Source: Thermoleophilia bacterium UBA2241
Lineage (GTDB): Bacteria > Actinomycetota > Thermoleophilia > UBA2241
Reading direction: 5' to 3'
Assembly (NCBI GenBank): GCA_002347645.1
Contig: DDYF01000047.1
Coordinates: 1 to 64,000, forward strand
DNA length: 64,000 nucleotides
Positions 8,673-17,432 of the stretch are shown here, piece after piece (position 1 is the stretch's first letter; each line of letters begins with the position of its first letter). The notes beneath the pieces were generated by a model. The model ran no database searches. It worked only from the letters and a program-made list of their open reading frames with translations, and was not told the DNA's origin. Both the position numbers and the translations under genes were made by a program.

Positions 8673-10214
8673 CTACTTGGCGATCTCTACGGCGCGGTTC
8701 TCGCGGATCACGGTGACCTTGATCTGCCCGGGGTAGTCGAGCTGCCCTTCGATCTCCTTGGCGATCTCGCGCGCCAGGAGCGCGGTCCCGCCGTCGTCGA
8801 CCTCTGCCGGTTTGACCATGACGCGCACCTCGCGGCCCGCCTGCATCGCGTAGCACTTCTCGACGCCCTTGTGCTTCTCGGCGATCTCCTCGAGGGCCTC
8901 GAGCCGCTTCACGTAATTCTCGAGCGACTCGCGGCGGGCGCCGGGCCGGGCCGCCGAGATCGCGTCGGCGGCCTGCACGAGCACGGCTTCGACGGTCTGC
9001 GGCTCGATGTCCTGGTGGTGCGCCTGAATGGCGTGCACGACACTCTGCGACTCGCGGTACTTCTTGGCGAGCTGCTGCGAGATCTCGGCATGCGAGCCGT
9101 CGACCTCGTGGTCGATCGCCTTGCCGATGTCGTGGAGCAGGCCCGCCCGCTTGGCGATCTTGACGTTGGCGCCGAGCTCGGCGGCCATGATACCCGCGAG
9201 GTGAGCGACCTCGACGGAGTGGTTGAGCACGTTCTGACCGTAGCTCGTGCGGTACTTGAGGCGCCCGAGCGTCCTCACGAGCTCGGGCGCCAGCCCGTGC
9301 ACGTTGGTGTCGAAGCACGCCTGCTCGCCGGCCTCTTCCATCGCCGCCTCGACCTCGGCCTGAGCCTGACCGAACATCTCCTCGATGCGCGCCGGATGGA
9401 TGCGCCCGTCGGTGATGAGCTTGGTCAGCGTGAGGCGCGCGGTCTCGCGGCGCACGCCGTCGAAGCCTGACAGCACGACCGCCTCGGGCGTGTCGTCGAT
9501 GATGAAGTCGATGCCGGTGACGTTCTCGAGGGTGCGGATGTTGCGTCCCTCGCGGCCGATGATACGGCCCTTCATGTCGTCGGAAGGCAGGTTGACGACC
9601 GATACCGTCGTCTCGGCGACGTGGTTCGCCGCCGTGCGCTGGATGCTCAGCGAGAGGACGTTGCGCGCCCGCCGGTCGGCCTCGCGCCGCGCCTCCTCCT
9701 CGACTTGGCGCACGAGCTTGGCCATGTCGTGACGGGCGTCGTCCTCCGTCTGCTTGAGGAGCGTCTCGCGTGCCTGCGCCGTGCTCATCCCGGAGATGCG
9801 CTCCAGAGTCTGGACGGCGTCGTGGTGAGCCGCCTCGAGCTCGTCGGCGAGCTTCTGCGTGTTCGCCTCGCGGTCGCGCAGAGATTGGTCGCGCCGATCC
9901 TGCTCGAGAGCGCGGGCGTCGAGCTGCTCCTCTCGCTGCAGCATGCGCTGCTCGGCGCTGGAAAGCTCGCCGCGTCGCTCGCGGAGCTCCAACTCGACCT
10001 CGCCCCGGACCTTGTGGACCTCTTCCTTGGCCTCGAGCTTTGCCTCTTTGAGCAGCGTCTCGGCTTCGCGATGGGCGTCGCGCACGAGCTTCTCCGCCTC
10101 GCGCTCCGCTCCCGCCATCTTGCTGGACGCCAGGTTGCGGCGCACGAGATACCCAAGGCCGACGCCCGCCGCCAGCGCCAGCACTCCTACCAAGATCGTG
10201 ATGATGGTGTTCAT
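8673..10214 (-). CDS. rny: Ribonuclease Y
   Basis: This membrane-anchored endoribonuclease starts mRNA decay in bacteria lacking RNase E or alongside RNase J. The 513 residues contain an N-terminal transmembrane helix (about 3-24), a long charged coiled coil (about 35-185), a KH domain with [10 protein letters not shown] at 217-226, and an HD domain with H361-D362 in LLHDIGKA. The C-terminus [13 protein letters not shown] is typical. The ATG has GAGAGG seven bases ahead. Its leader holds an intrinsic terminator only 28 bases from the start, so expression may depend on read-through or antitermination. RNase J and PNPase are also in this window. Confidence 0.97.
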   Translation of the reverse strand: MNTIITILVGVLALAAGVGLGYLVRRNLASSKMAGAEREAEKLVRDAHREAETLLKEAKLEAKEEVHKVRGEVELELRERRGELSSAEQRMLQREEQLDARALEQDRRDQSLRDREANTQKLADELEAAHHDAVQTLERISGMSTAQARETLLKQTEDDARHDMAKLVRQVEEEARREADRRARNVLSLSIQRTAANHVAETTVSVVNLPSDDMKGRIIGREGRNIRTLENVTGIDFIIDDTPEAVVLSGFDGVRRETARLTLTKLITDGRIHPARIEEMFGQAQAEVEAAMEEAGEQACFDTNVHGLAPELVRTLGRLKYRTSYGQNVLNHSVEVAHLAGIMAAELGANVKIAKRAGLLHDIGKAIDHEVDGSHAEISQQLAKKYRESQSVVHAIQAHHQDIEPQTVEAVLVQAADAISAARPGARRESLENYVKRLEALEEIAEKHKGVEKCYAMQAGREVRVMVKPAEVDDGGTALLAREIAKEIEGQLDYPGQIKVTVIRENRAVEIAK

Positions 10215-10242
10215 GTCGTCCTCTCACCGTTGCCGGCGCACG

Positions 10243-10266
10243 AAAAAGCCGGGCGTCATGCCCGGC
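10243..10266 (-). terminator. Intrinsic terminator 28 bases before rny
   Basis: Read on the minus strand, a 7-bp stem GCCGGGC / GCCCGGC with a 5-base loop is followed directly by TTTTT. This is the clearest rho-independent terminator in the window. It ends the RNA starting near 10473 and stands between that promoter and rny. Confidence 0.88.
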
Positions 10267-10473
10267 CTGCGCGCCGCTCGCGCGTACGGAGAGATACCTT
10301 TCGAGCTGTCGTCACGTCCAGGGGCCAGGACAAGCTAAGTACGAACGAACCTCCCCAAGCTCTCGCGTTCGACCCCTGGGTCGTCTTCGTCAGGCTCACG
10401 GCGATGTCTCGCCGTCGTGTATCGCTCGGTACGAGCGAGGGTCTCAATGCACAGGCACACGCGCATCGCGTGC
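10243..10473 (-). ncRNA. Candidate structured small RNA or attenuated rny leader, about 230 nt
   Basis: A strong promoter and an intrinsic terminator bracket this stretch, with no convincing reading frame between. In transcript order I see a CACGCG/CGCGUG hairpin, a CGCUCG/CGAGCG hairpin with a UAC loop, an ACGGCGA/UCGCCGU hairpin with a GACA loop, a larger domain closed by CCAGGGG pairing with CCCCUGG and enclosing CGAACG/CGUUCG, a further GCGC-rich hairpin, then the terminator. I compared it by eye with 6S RNA, SRP RNA, tmRNA and common riboswitches and recognised none. It could be an independent sRNA or a 5' leader that controls rny by premature termination. Confidence 0.6.
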
Positions 10474-10479
10474 ACCACG

Positions 10480-10509
10480 ATTCTAGGGGCATTGCCGATT
10501 CCCTGTCAA
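10480..10509 (-). promoter_or_regulatory. Strong sigma-70-type promoter upstream of rny
   Basis: On the minus strand TTGACA (10509-10504) and TAGAAT (10485-10480) are separated by 18 bases. The -35 is a perfect consensus. Transcription would start near 10473, giving a 5' region of about 260 bases before rny. Confidence 0.82.
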
Positions 10510-10552
10510 TTTGCAGGGAGGTTGCGGGAGTCATGGAGCCGCGCCGCGTGTT

Positions 10553-11182
10553 CTAGGGCTCCTGCAGGTGCTCCTCGACCCAGCGCCGGATCGCCTCGTA
10601 GCATACCGTGCCGGCGAACCCGCGACGGTGCAGCGCGGCGTACGCGCGCCGCCGGTCTGCCTCGAGCGGGGGCTGCGGCGTCTGTCTCCGACGCAGGAAC
10701 GCCAGCGCGCGCTCGAGCTCATCCGCCTCGTCTCCGGACGCGAGCGCGCGTTCGATCGTCTCGGCGGCGACACCGAGGTCGGCGAGTCCGCGGCGGATGC
10801 GCTCGACGCCCCAGCCGGCGAGGTGTCGCTTGTCGGCGACGAAGGCCGCGGCGAAGGCGGTGTCGTCGAGCAGGCCGTCGGCCTCGAGGCGGTCGAGCGC
10901 CGCCGCGATCGCCTGCTCGGTGTGCTCCTTCTGCAGCAGGCGCCGCTCGAGCTCACGACGGCTTCGCTGGCGCTGCCCTAACAGCCGGTGTGCGTCGGCG
11001 AGCACGCGCTCGGCAGAGGCCTGCTCGCGGAGCGACCGGATGTCGGCGTCGTCAAGCCAGAGGCTCTGGTACAGCCTGAGCCTGGCGAGCAGCGCTTCGC
11101 TGACACTGCAGACGTAGGCGTCGTCGACGTAGACGGCGACGCGTCCCCGCCGGGTCGTGCGGAGCGCCGTGACGACGCCCAC
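10553..11182 (-). CDS. recX: Regulatory protein RecX
   Basis: RecX binds RecA filaments and limits their growth. The 209 residues are helical and arginine-rich, with the repeated three-helix units of the family: the SRRELERRLLQK region, the LLDDTAFAAAFV segment and the GWGVERIRRGL segment. It follows recA directly on the same strand, eight bases after its stop, the usual arrangement. The start is GTG with AGGCGA close ahead. About 70 bases after its stop a new strong promoter begins the RNA upstream of rny. Confidence 0.93.
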   Translation of the reverse strand: MGVVTALRTTRRGRVAVYVDDAYVCSVSEALLARLRLYQSLWLDDADIRSLREQASAERVLADAHRLLGQRQRSRRELERRLLQKEHTEQAIAAALDRLEADGLLDDTAFAAAFVADKRHLAGWGVERIRRGLADLGVAAETIERALASGDEADELERALAFLRRRQTPQPPLEADRRRAYAALHRRGFAGTVCYEAIRRWVEEHLQEP

Positions 11183-11190
11183 CGCGTCGC

Positions 11191-12261
11191 CTAGTCGGTG
11201 GCTGCGACAGTCGGCTCGCCGGCGCCGGCGGCCGTTGGGGCGGCCGCCGCAGCGGCGGCCTCGGCTGCCCTGTCGAGAGCCGGTAGGCCGGCCTTGGCGC
11301 GCACCTCGTCTTCGATCGCCGCCGCGAGGTCGGCGTTCTCCTTGAGGAAGGCCCGGGCGTTGCTGCGCCCCTGCCCGAGCCGCTCGTCGCGGTAGCTGAA
11401 GAAGGCGCCACTCTTCTGGACCACCTCGTGCAGGACGCCGAGGTCGAGGAGCGTGCCCTCGCGGGAGATGCCCTGCCCGTACATGATGTCGAACTCGGCC
11501 TGCTTGAAGGGCGGCGCGACCTTGTTCTTCACGACCTTGACGCGCACGCGGTTGCCCACCGCCTCGGTGCCGTCCTTGAGCGTCTCGATACGGCGGATGT
11601 CGAGACGGATCGTGGCGTAGAACTTGAGCGCCTTACCGCCCGTGGTCGTCTCGGGGTTGCCGAACATGACACCGATCTTCTCGCGAAGCTGGTTGGTGAA
11701 GCAGCAGATGGTGCCCGACCGGTTGAGCGTGCCGGCGAGCTTGCGCAGCGCCTGGCTCATGAGGCGCGCCTGCAGTCCGACGAAGCTGTCACCCATCTCG
11801 CCCTCGATCTCGGCCTTGGGCGTGAGCGCCGCGACAGAGTCGATGGCGACGATGTCGAGGGCGCCGCTGCGGACGAGCATCTCGGCGATCTCGAGCGCTT
11901 GCTCGCCGTAGTCGGGCTGCGAGACGAGGAGGCTGTCGACGTCGACGCCGATGGCCTTGGCGTAGCTGGGGTCCATGGCGTGCTCGGCGTCGATGAACGC
12001 GGCCTGCCCGCCGAGGCGCTGCGCCTGGGCGATGAGGTGATAGACCAGCGTGGTCTTGCCCGACGCCTCCGGCCCGTAGATCTCGACGATGCGCCCCCGA
12101 GGGATACCGCCGACGCCGAGGGCGATGTCGAGGGCGAGCGAGCCGGTGGGCACGCACTGCACGTCGGCCATCGCACGTTCGCCCAGGCGCATGATGCTGC
12201 CCTTGCCGTACTGGCGTTCGATCTGGGTGACGGCGGCGTCGAGGGCCTTGTCTTTGTCCAC
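11191..12261 (-). CDS. recA: Recombinase RecA
   Basis: RecA forms the ATP-dependent filament on single-stranded DNA for homologous recombination and SOS induction. The 356 residues start at GTG 12261 (family opening [14 protein letters not shown]), where GAGAGGAG lies about nine bases ahead; a longer upstream frame would run into thpR. Walker A GPEASGKT is at 63-70, followed by the typical RecA core; the C-terminus is alanine-rich. It lies 16 bases after thpR. A good promoter inside thpR (12338-12366) could drive it separately. I found no clear GAAC-N4-GTTC LexA box nearby. Confidence 0.98.
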   Translation of the reverse strand: MDKDKALDAAVTQIERQYGKGSIMRLGERAMADVQCVPTGSLALDIALGVGGIPRGRIVEIYGPEASGKTTLVYHLIAQAQRLGGQAAFIDAEHAMDPSYAKAIGVDVDSLLVSQPDYGEQALEIAEMLVRSGALDIVAIDSVAALTPKAEIEGEMGDSFVGLQARLMSQALRKLAGTLNRSGTICCFTNQLREKIGVMFGNPETTTGGKALKFYATIRLDIRRIETLKDGTEAVGNRVRVKVVKNKVAPPFKQAEFDIMYGQGISREGTLLDLGVLHEVVQKSGAFFSYRDERLGQGRSNARAFLKENADLAAAIEDEVRAKAGLPALDRAAEAAAAAAAPTAAGAGEPTVAATD

Positions 12262-12277
12262 AGCGGGAGCTCCTCTC

Positions 12278-12832
12278 TCAGGATGCGATGAAGACGGCCA
12301 TGGGAGTGTGTACGGCGGCGGCCCTCTCCAAGACGCTACTATACAAGACCATCTGGCTGACGCCAAACCTCGGAACGTTGACGTTTTGCAGGGAAAAGGG
12401 TGGGCCAGGGCGGCGGTAACGGGCGACTGTCACATGGGGCAGGAAAGGGCGCTTCCCGGGCGTGTACAGGCGTCGTTCGGCCAAAGCGTGCGACACGCCG
12501 GCCTGCAAGGCAGACAGCGCGCCGCCGTGATCGACGAGCTCTAGGGCGACCACGCGCTTCGGCCCGTGCGCGGGCAGGAAGAGCAGGTCGCCGACGTCCA
12601 GGTCGAGCGCTCCGAAGCGCAGGTCGGCGAGGGCCTCTTCGACCGCGGGCACGCAGTGCGCCTCGACGCCGCCGAGGAAGCAGAGGGTCACGTGAATGGT
12701 GGCGGCGACACGGAGGTCTCGATGTGGCCGAAGCACACGCTCCTGCCATGCGGCGATGTCGCGAGCGGTGTCCGGCGGGAGGTCGCAGGCGACGAACAGA
12801 CGCCGCGACTCGGACGGCGAGCTAGCGGCCAC
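12278..12832 (-). CDS. thpR: RNA 2',3'-cyclic phosphodiesterase (LigT/ThpR)
   Basis: This 184-residue 2H-phosphoesterase has both H-x-T-x catalytic motifs, HVTLCFLG near residue 46 and HVTVARY near 136. The family opens 2',3'-cyclic phosphates on RNA ends and can ligate tRNA halves in vitro; the physiological role is uncertain. The GTG start overlaps the end of cinA by 11 bases. It is commonly found between cinA and recA in actinobacteria and firmicutes, as here. Confidence 0.88.
   Translation of the reverse strand: MAASSPSESRRLFVACDLPPDTARDIAAWQERVLRPHRDLRVAATIHVTLCFLGGVEAHCVPAVEEALADLRFGALDLDVGDLLFLPAHGPKRVVALELVDHGGALSALQAGVSHALAERRLYTPGKRPFLPHVTVARYRRPGPPFSLQNVNVPRFGVSQMVLYSSVLERAAAVHTPMAVFIAS
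12338..12366 (-). promoter_or_regulatory. Candidate recA promoter inside thpR
   Basis: On the minus strand TTGGCG (12366-12361) and TATAGT (12343-12338) are separated by 17 bases. Transcription would start near 12331, about 70 bases before the recA GTG, and would express recA-recX independently of the rodZ operon. Confidence 0.6.
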
Positions 12833-14096
12833 TGGCGGGCGTGCCGGTGGTGAGCTCCTCGCGCAGGAGGTGGAGCGCGCGCGCGACGGCCCACTCGCGC
12901 ACGCTCTGACGATCGCCCGGGAAGCGCTCGCGCACGGTGCGCGTGCCCCCGGGGCCGGCGCACCCGACGAAGACGAGGCCGACCGGCTTGTCTCCACTAC
13001 CCCCGGCAGGGCCGGCCACGCCCGTGGTCGAGAGACCGAAGGTCGCGCCGACGACCCGCCGCGCGCCTTCGGCCATGGCTGCGGCGACCTCGGGCGAGAC
13101 GGCGCCGTGACGAGCCAGCAGCGCGGCGTCGACGCCCAGTGCGGCGGTCTTGACCTCGTTCGCGTAGGCGACGACGCCGCCGAGGAAGTAGTCCGACGAG
13201 CCGGGCAGTGCCGTGAGACGGCCGCCGAGCAGGCCGCCCGTGCACGACTCTGCGACGGCGACCGTCGCACGTCCGGCTCTGAGGACGTCGGCGAGCAGCT
13301 CGTCGACCGTGCGCCCGTCCGACGAGAACACCGGGACGCCGGCCTCCAGCGCGCCGACGAGGGCGTCGGCCTCGGCCTGGGCGCTCTCGGTGCGTGCGTG
13401 GCGAAGGCGCACGGCCACCTCTCCCCCGCCGACGTTGACGGCGACGTCGACGAGCCCGCGCGGCGCCGCGTCGACGATCTCGCCGACCTGCAGTTCGCCG
13501 ACCCCGAAGATCCGCACGATCCGGCTGACGACGCCGGTGAGGACGCCGGCGGCCGCCAACTCGCCGCGCACCCACGACCACATGGCATGCAGCTCGGAGG
13601 GCACGCCCGGGAGCGCGTAGATGCGGGCACGGCCGTGTCGCAGGGCGATGCCGGGCGCGACCCCGACTGGCGGGATGGGTCGCGCTCCCCGCGGCAGGAG
13701 CGCCTGCCGGCGCGTCCGCGCGAAGACCCAGTCGTAGTCGAGCTGACGGCGGCCGGCAACCTCGCGGGTGCGTCGTGCGACCATCTCGAGCGCCTCGGCG
13801 TCTTCTTCGAGGACGCGCCCTGTCGCCTCGGCGACCGCCGAAGCGGTGAGGTCGTCGTGCGTCGTCCCCAGTCCGCCGCTCAGGACGATCACGGCCGGAT
13901 CGAGCGCGACCGCCTCCTCGAGAGCCCCCACGAGCAGCCCCATGTCGTCGGGTACGACCATGAGACGCACGACGCGCACGCCCTCGCGTGCCAGCTCGGC
14001 GCTGAGAAAGGCGCCGTTCGTGTCGCGCGTGCGGCCGTCGAGGAGCTCGTCGCCGCTCAGGAGGACCACGCCGCGGGGCAGGTCGCCGGGCATCAT
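12822..14096 (-). CDS. cinA: CinA family: MoCF-like domain plus nicotinamide-nucleotide amidase
   Basis: The 424-residue protein joins an N-terminal molybdopterin-binding-like (COG1058) domain, visible in SGDELLDG near 14-21 and SGGLGTTHDD near 73-82, to a C-terminal CinA domain with AESCTGG and the GVAGPAGG motif near 370. In the family the C-terminal part deamidates nicotinamide mononucleotide, recycling the by-product of NAD-dependent DNA ligase, and the N-terminal part can act as ADP-ribose pyrophosphatase. The ATG overlaps the pgsA stop in ATGA. Confidence 0.92.
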   Translation of the reverse strand: MMPGDLPRGVVLLSGDELLDGRTRDTNGAFLSAELAREGVRVVRLMVVPDDMGLLVGALEEAVALDPAVIVLSGGLGTTHDDLTASAVAEATGRVLEEDAEALEMVARRTREVAGRRQLDYDWVFARTRRQALLPRGARPIPPVGVAPGIALRHGRARIYALPGVPSELHAMWSWVRGELAAAGVLTGVVSRIVRIFGVGELQVGEIVDAAPRGLVDVAVNVGGGEVAVRLRHARTESAQAEADALVGALEAGVPVFSSDGRTVDELLADVLRAGRATVAVAESCTGGLLGGRLTALPGSSDYFLGGVVAYANEVKTAALGVDAALLARHGAVSPEVAAAMAEGARRVVGATFGLSTTGVAGPAGGSGDKPVGLVFVGCAGPGGTRTVRERFPGDRQSVREWAVARALHLLREELTTGTPASGR

Positions 14097-14680
14097 CGCG
14101 AAGCCGTCCCCGGCAGGCGCAGGACGTCACGGGCCTTCCAGAAGTAGTTGATGCCGGACACGACGGTGAGCACCACGGCGACGGCCACGAGGGCGACCTC
14201 GATCACCAGCTCGGCCGTCGCCATCCACCCCGAGAAGAGATCGCGCGGAAGCATGAGCGCGATGACGGCGGCGATCTGAAAGACGGTCTTGATCTTGCCG
14301 TAGCGGTCGGCGGGAATGGACACCCCCTGTGCAAGCGCGATGATGCGGAGGGCGCTCACGGCGAACTCGCGCGCGATGATCACCATTGCCACCCATGCCG
14401 GGAGGCGTTCCATGCCGACGAGGGCGATCAACGGCGCCGCGATGAGGAGCTTGTCGGCCAGTGGGTCCATGAACTGGCCGAAGGTCGTCACGCTGTTGCG
14501 CGAGCGCGCCAGATATCCGTCGAGCTTGTCGGTGCTCGCGGCGAGAATGAACACGAGGACCGCCACGATGTTGCCGTACGGGATCTCGACCACGAGGAAG
14601 ACGACGATGACGGGGATCAGCAGCATGCGCGCCATGGTCACCATGTTGGCGGCGTTCATGTTGCGCAGCAGGCGATCCAC
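14093..14680 (-). CDS. pgsA: CDP-diacylglycerol-glycerol-3-phosphate 3-phosphatidyltransferase
   Basis: This integral membrane enzyme makes phosphatidylglycerol phosphate. The CDP-alcohol phosphotransferase motif D-G-x2-A-R-x8-G-x3-D-x3-D is complete at 54-76 (D54, G55, A58, R59, G68, D72, D76). About six hydrophobic segments fill the 195 residues. The GTG at 14680 is favoured by AGGAG eight bases upstream; an ATG seven codons further in is less well placed. It lies in the usual rimO-pgsA-cinA-recA order. Confidence 0.93.
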   Translation of the reverse strand: MDRLLRNMNAANMVTMARMLLIPVIVVFLVVEIPYGNIVAVLVFILAASTDKLDGYLARSRNSVTTFGQFMDPLADKLLIAAPLIALVGMERLPAWVAMVIIAREFAVSALRIIALAQGVSIPADRYGKIKTVFQIAAVIALMLPRDLFSGWMATAELVIEVALVAVAVVLTVVSGINYFWKARDVLRLPGTASR

Positions 14681-14725
14681 TGGACGCTCCTGATCGGCGG
14701 GGCTCGCACCGGCGCCTCGGCCGGG

Positions 14726-16045
14726 TCAGCGGGCCGCGGTCGCCGCTACATCATAGCCGAGCGCGGCGACGACGCGGGCACGCACCAGCTCACCGCGGCG
14801 CAGGCGGGCGCCCGAGACGAGCGCGCGTCCGTCGACGTCGGGCGCCTGGACGGCCAGGCGGCCGATGGACTCGCCTTCGGGACGCGAGGTGCCGCGCTCG
14901 ACCAGCACGTCGAGCTCGCGGCCGACGAGCTCCGACCAGAAGGACGCCGTGGACGCGTCGATCGCCGCACCGACGCGCGCCGCCCGCTCCAGACGGACCT
15001 TCTCGGGCACCTGGGCGGGGAGGCTCGCCGCCCGGGTCCCTTCCTGCGCGTCGAAGGCGAACACGCCGGCGACGGCGAGGCCGGCCGCGGCGATGAAGTC
15101 GAGGAGCTCGTCGACGTCGTCCTCCGTCTCCCCGGGAAACCCGGTCAGGAACGTCGAGCGCACCGCTGCCCCGGGGACAGCGCGCCGGATGCGCTCCAGC
15201 AGGCGGAGGTAGGCCTCGCCGTCGCCGGCGCGCCCCATGCGGCGCAGGACGCTGAGCGAAGCGTGCTGCAACGGCACGTCGACGTACGGCACTGCGGAAG
15301 TCGCCAGCGCCTCGAGAAGCGCGGCATCGATACCGTCGGGCTGAAGGTAGAGCAGGCGGAGCCAGGCAGGGCCGAGCGCCTTCACCTCGGCGAGCAGGCG
15401 CGGCAGCCCGCCCCACTCGGGCCACGCCCAGCGCGACGTGTCCTGGCCCACCAGCACGAGCTCCCGGGCGCCTCCCTCGAGGGCCGCGCGCGCCTCGCGA
15501 AGCACGGTGTCGGGCGGCGCGGCCTCGTAGGCGCCCTTGATGAGGGGGATGGCGCAGTACGCGCAGCGGCGGTCACACCCGTCCGAGATCTTGGCGTAGG
15601 CGTGGACGGACCGGGCCCGGCGCGGCTCGAGGACGCGCCGCGCCGGATCTTCGGCGGTCCGACGGGCCGCCCCGCCGTCCCCGTCCTCCTCGTCTCGCGC
15701 TTCGCCGGCGAGCGCCTGGATGAGCCCACCATGATCGAGCCCCGCCCAGAGGTCGACCTCGGGCAGCTCGCGCCGGAGCTCGGCGCCGTAGCGTTCGACC
15801 AGGCAGCCGACGGCTGCGACGCGGCCGCCGCGCGCGTGCGCCGCAGCCGCGGCCTCGAGGATCGCGTCGACGGACTCCTCTTTGGCGGCGTCGATGAAGC
15901 CGCACGTGTTGACGACGACGAGGTCGGCTTCGGCGGGGCGCGCACGCCGCAGGCCGGCAGCCAGGAGGGCGCGCTCGAGGCGGCTCGAGTCGGCCTCGTT
16001 CTTCGGGCAGCCCAGGGTCTGGATGACGAAGCGCAGCGGGTTCAG
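14726..16045 (-). CDS. rimO: Ribosomal protein S12 methylthiotransferase, apparent CTG start
   Basis: RimO is a radical SAM enzyme that methylthiolates an aspartate of ribosomal protein S12. All six cluster cysteines are present: C13 in LGCPKN, C48 in NTCGF and C81 in VGCLVE bind the auxiliary cluster; C157, C161 and C164 in CDRRCAYC bind the SAM cluster. A TRAM domain ends the 439 residues. Conserved sequence begins at a CTG whose first four bases, CTGA, overlap the yajQ stop. There is no ATG or GTG in this frame until codon 181 (GTG 15505), well past the catalytic motif, so CTG at 16045 is the best start. Confidence 0.9.
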   Translation of the reverse strand: MNPLRFVIQTLGCPKNEADSSRLERALLAAGLRRARPAEADLVVVNTCGFIDAAKEESVDAILEAAAAAHARGGRVAAVGCLVERYGAELRRELPEVDLWAGLDHGGLIQALAGEARDEEDGDGGAARRTAEDPARRVLEPRRARSVHAYAKISDGCDRRCAYCAIPLIKGAYEAAPPDTVLREARAALEGGARELVLVGQDTSRWAWPEWGGLPRLLAEVKALGPAWLRLLYLQPDGIDAALLEALATSAVPYVDVPLQHASLSVLRRMGRAGDGEAYLRLLERIRRAVPGAAVRSTFLTGFPGETEDDVDELLDFIAAAGLAVAGVFAFDAQEGTRAASLPAQVPEKVRLERAARVGAAIDASTASFWSELVGRELDVLVERGTSRPEGESIGRLAVQAPDVDGRALVSGARLRRGELVRARVVAALGYDVAATAAR

Positions 16046-16533
16046 CGGTAGTTCACGAACTGGAGTGGGAGGCCCCAGTCCTCGTCCTTGAGGGCCTGGA
16101 TGGCGGCCTGAAGCTCGTCCTTGCTGGGCGAGAACACGCGCAGGGTGTCGCCCTGGATCTGCACCTTGACCCTCTTCAAGCGCTGGCGCAGGAGCTTGTT
16201 CATCGCTTTCGCCTTGTCCTCCGGGATGCCTTGGGCGACGCCCACCTGCTGGCGCACCGTGCCGCCGAGGGCGTCCTCGACCTTGCCGTACTGGAGGGCC
16301 TTGAGCGACACCTTGCGGCGCACGAGCTTCTCCTCCAGAAGGTCGACCACCTGCTTGAGTTTCACCCGATCGTCGGACACGAGAACGAGATGGTCGCCCT
16401 CCAGCGAGACGCGACTGACGCTCTTCTTGAAGTCGTACCGCGTGGCGATCTCCTTCTGCGCCATGTTGACGGCGTTGCGCACCTCGTTCACGTCGGCGCG
16501 CGAGACGACGTCGAAGGACACTTCCTTGGCCAT
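16042..16533 (-). CDS. YajQ family (DUF520) nucleotide-binding protein
   Basis: This 163-residue protein matches the YajQ/DUF520 family throughout: MAKEVSFDVVSRADVNEV at the start, the SVSRVSLEGDHL segment and the terminal LQFVNYR. Some family members bind cyclic di-GMP and act as regulators; others bind RNA or nucleotides. The role here is not evident. The ATG at 16533 has GGGGAG five bases ahead and lies three bases after the upstream RodZ-like gene. Its stop overlaps the CTG start of rimO, so RimO synthesis is probably coupled to it. Confidence 0.9.
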   Translation of the reverse strand: MAKEVSFDVVSRADVNEVRNAVNMAQKEIATRYDFKKSVSRVSLEGDHLVLVSDDRVKLKQVVDLLEEKLVRRKVSLKALQYGKVEDALGGTVRQQVGVAQGIPEDKAKAMNKLLRQRLKRVKVQIQGDTLRVFSPSKDELQAAIQALKDEDWGLPLQFVNYR

Positions 16534-16535
16534 GG

Positions 16536-17294
16536 TCACTCCCCGGTCGCGGAGCCTTGAACGAGCTTGCCGTCGACGATCTGGACCACCTGGGGGCCGA
16601 CGCCCTCGAGGCGGGCCAGCGCCTTCTCGCCGGCGCGGATGGAGATCGCCGGGGGATTGCCGACGGTCATGTACAGGTCGTCGCCGTGGAACAGCTTGGT
16701 CTTGCCACGGGTGAGGGTGTCGCGATACAGGAGCTCGCCTCCGGAGCCGTCGCGTCGCACCTCGAGCCAGCAATCGCCGCGGCTCGCGCTCACGCGGACG
16801 ACGTCGCTCGCGATCGCCGAGGGCGAGGGAGAGGGCGAGAGCGAAGCGGACGCCGTCGCCGACGGGGACGGCGAGAGGACGCCTGTGTCGACCGGCGCCC
16901 CACCCTGCGGCGCCGTGTCCTCACCGTTCAAGCCGAGCACGTAGATGACGGCCAAGACCAGGAGGCAGGCGACGGCGATGAAGGCCAGCGTGTTGCGCCG
17001 CCGGTGACTGAACGGCTTCCCGATCACCGACGACCCGCCGAACGGCTGGTGCTCCTCCCTGACGGTGCCGCGGGAGCGATACTCGTCGAGGATGATAGAC
17101 GGGTCGAGGCCGAGGTAAGTCGCGTACGTCTGCAGGAAGCCCTTGACGTACGCCTGCCCAGGCATGAGGTCGAAGTCCTCGTTCTCCATCGCCTGGAGGT
17201 ACTTGACGCGGATCTTGGTGTCTTCCTCGGCCTGCTGCAGCGTGAGCTTGCGGCGCACGCGGGCTTCGCGCAGGGTGCTGCCGATCTCGAACAC
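16536..17294 (-). CDS. RodZ-like helix-turn-helix membrane protein
   Basis: The 252 residues follow the RodZ plan: an N-terminal cytoplasmic HTH domain (about 5-70, including the KVKYLQAMENEDF-like and YVKGFLQTYATYLGLD stretches), one transmembrane helix near 102-120, a Ser/Pro/Ala-rich extracytoplasmic linker near 135-165, and a C-terminal DUF4115-like domain. RodZ anchors MreB and shapes the cell. Whether that function holds here is unknown, as no mreB lies nearby. The start is GTG with AAAGAGAGG 11 bases ahead. It is the first gene after the promoter at 17365-17393. Confidence 0.8.
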   Translation of the reverse strand: MFEIGSTLREARVRRKLTLQQAEEDTKIRVKYLQAMENEDFDLMPGQAYVKGFLQTYATYLGLDPSIILDEYRSRGTVREEHQPFGGSSVIGKPFSHRRRNTLAFIAVACLLVLAVIYVLGLNGEDTAPQGGAPVDTGVLSPSPSATASASLSPSPSPSAIASDVVRVSASRGDCWLEVRRDGSGGELLYRDTLTRGKTKLFHGDDLYMTVGNPPAISIRAGEKALARLEGVGPQVVQIVDGKLVQGSATGE

Positions 17295-17364
17295 GACGGG
17301 TGAGCCTCTCTTTGTCCTTCAGTGCCGGCGCGCGGCCCGGGGGAGCGCCGACGCCCGAGTCATG

Positions 17365-17393
17365 AGTCTAGTGAGCCGCGACGGCGAAGACAA
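17365..17393 (-). promoter_or_regulatory. Promoter for the rodZ-yajQ-rimO-pgsA-cinA-thpR-recA operon
   Basis: On the minus strand TTGTCT (17393-17388) and TAGACT (17370-17365) are separated by exactly 17 bases in the 138-base gap before the RodZ-like gene. Transcription would start near 17358, giving a leader of about 64 bases. Confidence 0.68.
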
Positions 17394-17432
17394 TTCGGTC
17401 GCGAGTCTGGCGCCGGCGACAGCCGTGCGGCC

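Noticed and set aside
10256..10534. 92-codon frame in the recX-rny spacer
   Set aside because: It spans the predicted promoter and terminator and has no conserved character; the region is better read as RNA.
14726..15505. rimO as a 259-residue gene starting at GTG 15505
   Set aside because: The upstream 180 codons encode the rest of RimO, including CDRRCAYC and LGCPKN, in the same frame.
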